A stretch of DNA of 64,000 nt, from assembly GCF_029227915.1 (NCBI RefSeq), contig NC_079875.1, positions 13,141,001-13,205,000 on the forward strand, read 5' to 3'. Below are positions 12,901 to 20,648 of the stretch, in pieces. Source of the stretch: Hydractinia symbiolongicarpus (lineage: Eukaryota > Cnidaria > Hydrozoa > Anthoathecata > Hydractiniidae). The first letter of the stretch is position 1, and each line of letters opens with the position of its first letter. The position numbers and the translations under genes are program-made. The notes beneath the pieces were generated by a model. It was not told the DNA's origin. It searched no databases and saw only the letters and a list, made by a program, of their open reading frames with translations.

Positions 12901-14420
12901 AGACCGAAGACATGTGAGAGTCTACCAAGCACAACACGTGGCAGTCCTGTCGAAATGAAGACTTCTACAACAAAGAAAGTCCGAATCCATTCCCCTCCCA
13001 AATCTGCCCCTCCCTTGCTGTCTGGCCGTTCAACACGTAGTCCTAAAACTATTCATTATACTCCACCGGGCTCAGCTAGCAAACTAAAGTCATATAACTA
13101 CTCTCCACCGTGCTCAGCCAGCAAACGAAGAGATACGTGGCTTCCATTGACAAGAGCGTCTTCTGATCAAGGTTCTGTTTTATCGTCTTCAAGCTCCACA
13201 AGATCATTCGCAGAAATACCAGGATACAAGAATGTTTCGACACAAGTAAGTAAAGTTGAATGTTTTTAAAAAAAATTCAGATTAAAAATGTAAACAAATA
13301 TGGCTTCCATCCATCAAATCCCTACTGGCTTGATCAATCATCCATCCTGTCCCGCACAATTGAGACTTCCGCTTTGCTTGCCCGAGATCTAGTTTCTTAT
13401 TGTAGTGGGGATAAACTGCATCAGTTTTTTCACACACAGTTGTAAACAAATTAAAATTGTTTCTTATATCTATATCTTCATTTGACAATTTTGTCGTGTA
13501 GTTACCTCACCCATACAAGGAGAAACCAAGCTCGCCGCTGTACAATCCAACACATAGAAGATCAATTTCGTCACCAGCCTCCAGTTTTAAACACAGTTGC
13601 CAAAACTGTGAAGCATGCAAGAAGAAATTGACGAAGAGAATGTTAAAAGAGTTGTCTTTGTAAGTCTCTTTTGTTTTCATTTTGTAAATTATTCCCAACA
13701 TGCCAACAATTGCAAACAGGCGTTCCAACCAATGATCGCTTACTTACTAAATAGGCTTTTTGCGCTAAGGTCTTATGGGCGTTATTTTTAATAGCCCATG
13801 ACAAAACATCAGTAAAGTCCACCCGTCTAATTACGTTATTTTGTGGTCCTGCGGTTAACCCACTTGCGTGTAAACCCAGTATAAAGCTCTTTAAATTAGC
13901 AGTTAAAACCTTTCACCTTCTAACAGTTAGGGCGTATAAAAAAAGAAACGTCAGAATCCAAAATGAGGAGTCTTAATCAACTTGACTAAACTAGAAAAGA
14001 AAATTTATAATAAACTTACCAACTAAATAGACCAGCAGGACACTTGACAGGTTGAATCAGAAAAGAAGTGAATTAACTTTTAACAGAACTTTCATTTTCA
14101 AACAGATGAATACGCAAGTAGCTAATTTATAATTCTGTCTAATGGTATTAACCTTATCTGTTTCCAGGGAGAATCCAAAATCATGTGATGAAATAAAGAA
14201 AGAAAGGTCCCGTTACCCTAAAACCATCTCAACCTATCTGTACCAGCCAGTTGAAGATTATGCACATCCTGGGACTTCTTTTCACACAGTGAACAAGCTT
14301 AAAAGGGGTTACTTTATCATCCATCCTGACTTTGTATCAGAACATCCAGCTAACCTGGCCATGAAAAGAGTTGTAAACAAGAAGTATTTCGGAGAATCAA
14401 AACCAGCTGCAGTGTACTGA
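9949..14420 (+). CDS. Eight-exon gene for an unrecognised 448-residue protein
   Basis: Exons joined in frame: 9949-10095, 10547-10682, 11597-11707, 12075-12124, 12446-12512, 12821-13245, 13502-13659, 14168-14420 (stop TGA). Every junction has GT-AG borders and the phases (0,1,1,0,1,0,2) are consistent. The sum is 1347 bases, 448 residues. The start MPLYVTLPPNLCKELKHDG is the first ATG of the open frame. No signal peptide or membrane segment is visible. The central exon is low-complexity, rich in Ser, Pro, Thr and Lys, and contains two related phrases, YTPPGSASKLK and YSPPCSASKRR. Exon 7 encodes a CxxCxxC-like cluster (CQNCEACKKK). The last exon is the most globular-looking, with YPKTISTYLYQPVEDYAHPG and RGYFIIHPDFVSEHP. 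I do not recognise the family. The tyrosine- and proline-rich short motifs recall microtubule-associated ciliary proteins, but that is only an impression. Confidence 0.75.
11215..11540. repeat. 22-bp minisatellite in an intron
   Basis: About fifteen copies of a unit close to GTAGCAACAGTCTGCAATGT plus TC, with substitutions but almost no indels. The array lies wholly in the intron between the exons ending at 10682 and starting at 11597. Three 22-bp units make 66 bases, so the minus strand is open in overlapping frames and yields repetitive false proteins. Confidence 0.9.
12513..12645. repeat. 11-bp minisatellite (ACATATATAGT)
   Basis: About eleven head-to-tail copies of ACATATATAGT, some shortened to ACATATA. 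They begin right after the splice donor at 12512|12513, so the repeat sits at the extreme 5' end of that intron. Confidence 0.9.
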
Positions 14421-15007
14421 AAAAACAAACAACATTATTTTATTGAGAAAAATTTCGGCAGGGAGAAATTTCGTGATCGAGGTCAATCAATTGTACATGC
14501 GTTTTTTTTTATTTCTTCGGGGTTGAATATTTTGAAATGATGCGGAATTTTTTCCCGTAAAAATGTACTCTGAGCAAAAGCACATGCGCAGTGAAATTGC
14601 TGCTAATTTATTAACACAAAGACAAAGACAAATTGTAAAATAACAGATCATGTGTAATTATAATTGATGGAAAAATGTGATTGATTCTAATGTTTGTTTT
14701 TTTTTATTTATTTATTTATTTTGAAAAGGCTGATATTTAAAAACTACTTCTTTCTTAAACCAACGTCATGTAAACAAACGACTCTGAGCGACCCGTAAAG
14801 TTTCATCACAGATACGACAATAAGATACTGCAATTTTTATTAAAACAGATTGTATTAGACATGGCTGTGTTTAAAAGTTCTTACTTTTAAAGGGAACATA
14901 ATAATATGAATATATTTTTTAACTTGTACAAAAGGCCTAATTTTACCTTGACTGGTCGATGCCCGGTAGCTGTTTGAACACAAAGTTGTCACCATGCGCG
15001 GAGTATA
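14421..15007. other. 3' flank of the 448-residue gene
   Basis: Holds the 3' untranslated region of the plus-strand gene, then AT-rich intergenic DNA up to the edge of the PDI duplication. I saw no unambiguous AATAAA polyadenylation signal close to the stop. A run based on ATTT occurs at 14700-14722. No gene is seen. Confidence 0.5.
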
Positions 15008-15030
15008 TTTGGTATAATCAAATCTAGATA

Positions 15031-15207
15031 TCTCTATTATAATAGCCGTATTCCGTCTGTCTGTCTCTGCGCGGACCCCCCGCTGAGTTAGAAAATGATG
15101 TTACGGAAACACGAATATCAAATGCGATATATTTTTATCCACTTTGTTGCGACGGGTAAATATAAAGGACGGGTGAACCCGTGGATTTTCCACGGGCTAA
15201 CGACTAG
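15031..15207 (+). mobile_element. Non-autonomous Helitron, first unit of a dimer
   Basis: Starts TCTCTATTATAATAGCCGTA directly after an A. It continues with a TCTGTCTGTC run and ends with AAAGGACGGGTGAACCCGTG, the hairpin CCCGTGGA/TCCACGGG, then CTAACGACTAG. A TC start, a hairpin shortly before a CTRR end, and no target duplication are Helitron hallmarks. It has no coding capacity. The CTAG end at 15204-15207 abuts the TC start of a second unit without any spacer. Confidence 0.85.
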
Positions 15208-15300
15208 TCTATATCATAATGCCCGTATACGTCTTTCCGTCCGTCCGTCTGTCTGTCACGCAAAATGGTAGCTTAGCTGCGACGGGCGAACACGGGCTAA
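15208..15300 (+). mobile_element. Non-autonomous Helitron, second unit of the dimer, 3' shortened
   Basis: Starts TCTATATCATAATGCCCGTA, continues with the CCGTCCGTCTGTCTGTCACG and AAAATGGTAGCTTAGCTGCG blocks shared with other copies, then jumps from GACGGGCGAAC to ACGGGCTAA. It therefore lacks the left arm of the terminal hairpin and the last bases. The end CTAA still fits the CTRR consensus and is followed by the T of the target. Together with the preceding unit it forms the 270-base insertion absent from the paralogous site at 17936|17937. Confidence 0.8.
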
Positions 15301-15777
15301 TATACTCAATTAAAAACAGGCAGCTATTTTTTTTTTTTACTTCGGGTGAAGCGTGATGACGAGATATATCAGTTCAAAATACTTTTTTTTCAGAGTATGT
15401 AATACTTAAATGTCACAAGATTTATCCCCTCCTCCTTCCTTAACGTTAGATTGACGTTTATAAGCGTACACTTTTCATAGTCCATAGAAGAAAAACTTTC
15501 TATAGACTATGACTTTTTTGATATGTCAGCCATGCATATGCTTTTATTATGGAAGAAAGGGAAGAGTTTACATTATATGATCATTCATAGTTCTTTTACA
15601 CTGGCTCTTATAGAAAGATGTAAAACTAATATTGCAAAAAAAAAGAAAAAGAGTAATTTGCTTTCTCAAAAATACTTGTCGAGTAAAATAAGTGTCTCTT
15701 TTTCAATTTCACGTTAAAAAATATCAATACATAAAAAATAGAATATATTAAAATTTAATAGCTAAATTTCTTCATCA

Positions 15778-16709
15778 CTACATCTCTTCAGAAGTTTTTC
15801 TCATGAATTCAATTATATCCTCCGACTCCATGTTACCTTCGTAATCAGCAAAAAATTCACCTTTTTGAAAGATCTTTAAAGTTGGGTAACTGCTAACATC
15901 ATAATGTACACACTTGTCATGATAATTTTCACAATTTAGCTGAAAGACAAATTGACAGTGACATGGCGTTATCCAACAACAACGACAATTACAGTTGACT
16001 CTTAAAACTCGATTACTTAAAAATTCTCTGCAACTTGAACTTTTTCTTAGTCCATTGGTTCCTTGACCCCTATGCCCTACTTCAGACAGTCCCTTGGCCC
16101 CTATACTCTACTTTAAACTTTTCTCAAAAACTTAAATGTCTCGATAAGTCAAATAACTTTGTATGACGCCTATTTTGTTTTGATAGCTCTAACCATTTTT
16201 TTGGTCCTATGGCAGTTCGCGTTCTCAAAAGTCAATTGTACCTATATTTAAATAAATAAATAAATCATACCCTGGCTGTTTCAATTCCATCTTTTTTTAG
16301 TTTCGATGCAATTTCTTTATATGTCGGCATGAACGTATGACAATGTGGACACCTGAAATTAAGGACTGTATTTTTTAAAACGAATAATGTTTTATTCAAA
16401 AATTGGAGTGTTTTCAGTTTTGAAACTAAAACTAAACTTGAAAAAAGTCCCACAGTTAAAGCGCCATAACCTTACGAAATAAAATAATGAATATATAAAT
16501 TGTTAAGGGATCTAGCCTCTCTCGTGGCTAATGCATTAATTAGGAAAGGATTGAACTCACCATGTCCCGTAAAAAAGTACCAACGCAACATCATGTTTCT
16601 TTACGCTATCTTCAAATGAATCAGCAGTTAAACTGATGACATCACTGCAGGCTACCATTTTTATACAAAGCAAACAAACAATAATAGCTATGCGTGTTGT
16701 GAGGAGCAT
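15778..16709 (-). CDS. Secreted single-thioredoxin-domain protein (PDI-like), copy A
   Basis: Exons on the minus strand: 16561-16709, 16271-16352, 15778-15939 (stop TAG); 393 bases, 130 residues. The start MLLTTRIAIIVCLLCIKMVA is a signal peptide. One thioredoxin fold follows: DVISLTADSFEDSV, then the active site CPHC at residues 51-54, then SSYPTLKIFQKG with the cis-proline. The first intron splits the Trp codon just before the active-site cysteine in phase 2, exactly as in PDIA3 exon 1. This supports origin from the first domain of a PDIA3-like gene. The family's usual site is CGHC; CPHC is more like DsbA and some specialised PDIs and is likely more oxidising. No KDEL-like tail (it ends TSEEM), so it is probably secreted or leaves the ER. 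A MITE fills part of the second intron. Confidence 0.88.
15992..16238. mobile_element. TA-flanked MITE in the second intron of thioredoxin copy A
   Basis: Starts CAGTTGACTCTTAAAACTCG, ends with the imperfect inverted complement (GTTCTCAAAAGTCAATTG), and is flanked by TA on both sides (15990-15991, 16239-16240). The terminal CAGTTGACTCT is shared with the larger element at 3461-3957. The same insertion occurs at the equivalent place in copy B, so it predates the duplication. Confidence 0.65.
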
Positions 16710-16992
16710 GCTGTGGCGATTCTGAGGGTTGATATCGAAAAGATAACGCTGCGTTTGAGCTGGTGTGATTGTGTAACCCCAATGTATTTTTTGCGGTGAA
16801 AGGAAGTGCTTTTTTTTAATTAAAATCAAACAAATTAAGGTATGTAGCACTTGCCCAATGCATCAGTTATTTTGTGTTCATCACGATCTCATTGCGCATG
16901 ATTAAAACTTCCGCGTATATGTTTCTCACACGTACAAACAGGCATAATGTAATTCCGGTGTTTTTATACTCCAAGTCTGTATTCAACACAAA

Positions 16993-17200
16993 CGGTTAGC
17001 CTTTGTGATAAAGCGTTCGCTTTCAGGTCGAAACTGCGATGGTTTGATCCCGGCCAAGCCTTACCTAAGACTAAGTACCAGCGAACCGTCCCTTTTTTTC
17101 GACATCAAAATAGAATTGATATTTTGCTCGACTTAAAGGGAAGCTGTAAATGCAACAAGACCTCCTTCGTTGACGAGGCTAGTCATGATAATAATAATGG
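16993..17200 (+). mobile_element. tRNA-derived SINE (copy A)
   Basis: A box-like GATAAAGCGTTCGCTTTCAG and a box B-like GGTTTGATCCC mark a tRNA-type head. The body, with GGGAAGCTGTAAATGCAACA and ACCTCCTTCGTTGA, matches the SINE at 43465-43790, and it ends in an ATAATAATAAT tail. It lies about 280 bases upstream of the start codon of thioredoxin copy A. Copy B keeps only the left two thirds. Confidence 0.65.
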
Positions 17201-17395
17201 TCATGTTAGTAATTTCTACCCTAAGCACTTCGTGGAATTGAGATTTAAATGGCGAACTAAATTCCCCGAAATGCATTACATCTCGCTCAACCGGAAATTT
17301 ATGTTCAACAAAATTTTTTGGAAGTTTCTAAAACAAAATAGTAATGTTTTTAAAAACAGTAATAGATTTTGTAGACATTTGATTTGAGGTTTAAA

Positions 17396-17841
17396 GTGTA
17401 GGAAATCTAAAAAAAGTGTGTACGTGAATGTTATGAAATTTGAAATTTTTGGTAAAGATTCGTAACCGAAGTCCTACGATTTTACTACTTGATTTAACAA
17501 AAGGCATTTACATACATATTCTCAAAATTCGATATATCGCGAAGACAAATATTGCAAAAAAAAAGCAGTTTATAAAATTTCACCACAATGGGAATCAATT
17601 TGAGAACAAAGATGTAAGAAAAAAACACATACCCTGAAACTTCAAAGGGTTGAGGTACATCATTTGCAGTGGCATTCATCTTGGCAATAACTACATCTTT
17701 AATATTTTTAAATTTCTCTCCTAACTCGTTAAATTTGGGTTCCAGTGATTTACAATGTCCACACCAAGGAGCGTAGAACTCAATTAAAACGTCCTTTATT
17801 GGATCGTTTACTATTTCGTTAAAATTCTTACCAACTACAAC
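17396..17841 (-). pseudogene. Stranded PDIA3 exon 7 (second CGHC domain) with broken exon 8
   Basis: 17633-17841 is a 209-base copy of PDIA3 exon 7, with both splice sites intact and an open frame encoding [17 protein letters not shown] and [18 protein letters not shown]. It differs from the working exon at two residues (Ile for Thr, Asn for Asp). The following exon keeps its acceptor and the codons for FPTL, then reads directly into TAA because the rest was deleted. No PDIA3 exons 1-6 lie upstream in this copy, so it is a by-product of the tandem duplication. It might be spliced into aberrant transcripts, but there is no gene to serve it. Confidence 0.85.
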
Positions 17842-18382
17842 CTGGAAGATGAAACGAAAAATAAACAGGGGTGGCAACTTATAGGAAAACAAATACAGGA
17901 AACTGTGCAAGTACTTGGTATAATCAAATCTAGATATATACTCAATTAAAAACAGGCAGTTGTTTTTTTTACTTTGGGTGAAGCGTGATGACGATATATA
18001 TCAGTTCAAAATACTTTTTATTCATGTTATACTTAAATGTCACAAGATTTACCCCCTCTTCCTTCCTTAACGTTTGATTGACGGTTATAGGCGTACAGTT
18101 TTTTGATATGTCAGCCATGCATATGCTTTTATTATGAAGAAAGGAAAGAGTTTACAATATAGGATTATTTATAGTTCTTTTACACTGGCTCTTATAGAAA
18201 GGTACACATTATAAAATATATACTAATAAAACTAATATTGTAGAAAATAGAAAAAAAGAGTAATTTGCTTTTGTCGTAAAAAATAAGTGTCTCTATTTCA
18301 ATTTCACGTTAAAAAAATATCAATACATGAAAAATAAAATATATTCTTAAAATATAAATTTAATAGCTGAATTTCTTCATCA

Positions 18383-19332
18383 CTACATCTCTTCAGAAGT
18401 TTTTCTCATGAATTCAATTATATCCTCCGACTCCATGTTACCTTCGTAATCAGCGAAAAATTCACCTTTTTGGAAGATCTTTAAAGTTGGGTAACTGCTA
18501 ACATCATAATGTACACACTTGTCATGATATTTTTCACAATTTAGCTGAAAAACAAATTGACAGTGACATGGCGTTATCCAACAACAACGACAAATACAGT
18601 TGACTCTTCAAACCCGACTCCATTGGTCCCAATACCCTACTTCAGACAGTGCCTTGACCCCTATGCCCTACTTCAGACAGTGCCTTGACCCCTATGCCCT
18701 ACTTCAGACAGTCCCTTGACCCCTATACTCTACTTTAAACTTTTCTCAAAAACTTAAATGTCTCGATAAGTCAAATAACTTTGTATGACGCCTATTTTGT
18801 CTTGATAGCTCTAACCATTTTTTTGGTCCTATGGCAGTTCGTGTTCTCAAAAGTCAATTGTACCTATATTTAAATAAATAAATAAATCATACCCTGGCTG
18901 TTTCAATTCCATCTTTTTTTAGTTTTGATGCAATCTCTTTGTATGTCGGCATGAACGTCTGACAATGTGGACACCTGAAATTAAGGACTGTATTTTTTAA
19001 AACGAATAATGTTTTATTCAAAAATTGGAGTGTTTTCAGTTTTGAAACTAAAACTAAACTTGAAAAAAGTCACACAGTTAAAACGCCATAATCTTGCGAA
19101 ATAAAATAATGAATCAATAAATTGTTAAGGGATCTAGCCTCTCTCGTGGTTAATGCATTAATTACGAAAAGATTGTAACTCACCATGTCACGTAAAAAAG
19201 TACCAACGCAACATCATGTTTCTTTACGCTATCTTCAAATGAATCAGCAGTTAAACTGATGACATCACTGCAGGCTACCATTTTTATACAAAGCAAACAA
19301 ACAGTAATAGCTATGCGTGTTGTGAAATGCAT
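18383..19332 (-). CDS. Secreted single-thioredoxin-domain protein (PDI-like), copy B
   Basis: Exons: 19184-19332, 18893-18974, 18383-18544 (stop TAG), identical in length and phase to copy A; 130 residues. By eye six residues differ from copy A: three in the signal peptide (MHFTTRIAITVCLL), Val for Gly two before the active site (FYVTW), Gln for His just after CPHC, and Lys for Asn in LNCEKYHDKC. The CPHC site, the cis-proline region and the C-terminal TSEEM are kept, and the splice sites are intact, so both copies look functional. Exon 3 has silent differences only apart from the Lys. Again there is no ER-retention tail. The protein probably acts as a disulfide oxidoreductase in the secretory pathway or outside the cell. 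Confidence 0.88.
18597..18860. mobile_element. TA-flanked MITE in thioredoxin copy B intron, with internal 31-bp repeat
   Basis: Starts CAGTTGACTCTTCAAACCCG, ends with AAAAGTCAATTG, TA on both sides. It is the counterpart of 15992-16238. Inside, a 31-base unit containing CCTACTTCAGACAGTGCCTT is present about three times here but fewer in copy A, so it expanded or contracted after the duplication. Confidence 0.65.
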
Positions 19333-19617
19333 GCTGTGGCGATTCTGAGGGTTGATATCGAAAAGATAACGCTGCGTTTGAGCTGGTGTGATTGTGTAAC
19401 CCCAATGTATTTTCTGCGGTGAAAGGAAGTGTTTTTGTTTTTTAATTAAAATCAAACAAGTTAAGGTATGTAGCACTTGCCCAACGCATCAGTTATTTTG
19501 TGTTCATCACAATCTCTTTGCGCATGATTTAAACTTCCGCGTATATGTTTCTCACACGTACAAACAGGCATAATATAATTTCGGTGTTTTTATACTTCAA
19601 AGCTGTATTCAACACGA

Positions 19618-19763
19618 ACGATTAGCTTTTGTGATAAAGCGTTCGCTTTCAGGTCGAAACTTCGATGGTTTGATCGCGGCCAAGCCTTATCCAAGACTAT
19701 ATACGAGCGAATCGTCCCTTTTTTTTGACATCAAAATAGAATTGATATTTTGCTCGACTTAAA
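19618..19763 (+). mobile_element. tRNA-derived SINE, truncated (copy B)
   Basis: Same left part as the SINE in copy A (GATAAAGCGTTCGCTTTCAG, GGTTTGATCGCG) but it stops at GCTCGACTTAAA. The remaining body and ATA-rich tail are missing and the sequence jumps to GACATTTGATTT, which in copy A lies at 17375. The 3' part was deleted after duplication. Confidence 0.6.
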
Positions 19764-20640
19764 GACATTTGATTTCAGTTTTTTTCTGTTTCCTCCTAAA
19801 AAACCTTTTATTTTGCCACGAGCAATGACACAAGGAAAAACACATTTGTTAGTGAAATTGGTACTTCGCCGGACTTCGCACCGCATACACTATACAACAG
19901 CAGAACTGGCGAGAGAGGCTTATGTGACACTACGTGAACATTCAAACTTATTTCAATGTGTACATGCACATATCCGATAACCCGATTGTATTGTAGTGTC
20001 AAATCCGAAAGGAAACTATTTTCCTGACTCTGCTACGCACGTCGAAACAGGGCTCATTTTGACGTGACGCGATTGGTATAATTTATTTGATTCTTTCTGA
20101 TCTCCAGTTATCATGTTTATCAATTCGTTTTGCGTCTAGTTACGTTTCCCGTGAGACTTTTTTCCGAAAACGCGCAAAATTTATACTGTGAAATTTGCAC
20201 AAATTTTCTTGTTTTAATCATCCCGGTTAATAGCTCCCGACAAGTCGGTACATGCGTACGTACGAAAAATTTACGAATAACCATTTACGTCAGCAATATT
20301 TAGCATTGTAAGAATAAACCCAACACCTTAACACCCCTCCCTCTCTTATACAAGTAGAGACAAAATAACCAACCCTCAGTTTTGGCAAAACTTCAAGTAT
20401 CGCGTCCAATGGCGTAAAAGCTAGTTCATACTTTAAAATTTTATCTTTTAAATTTAAAACGAAACAGATACAAATACTCAATGGCACAAAAATCACCAAA
20501 AATTTTACTCTACTTTAAAAGTATATACCAAAAAACAAATGCTTTGTTTTGCAAATGTCGTTGCTAAGAGATAACGAAGATACTCCTCCATAGAGGCTTT
20601 GTAAAGATAGAACGTGAATTTAAAAAATACTACGGTGCCC
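19764..20640. other. Segment present only in copy B, no gene seen
   Basis: About 0.9 kb between the truncated SINE and the last PDIA3 exon. It is expected to include the PDIA3 3' untranslated region at its right end. Open frames here (19750-19980 plus, 20290-20499 minus) show no recognisable family. Copy A has lost this segment. Confidence 0.5.
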
Positions 20641-20648
20641 ATCGACAT

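Larger units (their letters stand above)
15008..17907. repeat. Segmental duplication, copy A of the PDI unit
   Basis: Direct repeat of 17915-21308. Homology begins at TTGGTATAATCAAATCTAGA in both copies and ends near ACAAATACAGGAAACT. Copy A contains a complete small thioredoxin-domain gene, a full tRNA-type SINE, and a stranded PDIA3 exon 7 with a broken start of exon 8. It differs from copy B by the 270-base Helitron insertion at 15031-15300 and by about 230 bases at 17143-17375 that copy B lacks. It also lacks the roughly 1-kb segment that in copy B carries the PDIA3 last exon. Confidence 0.85.
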
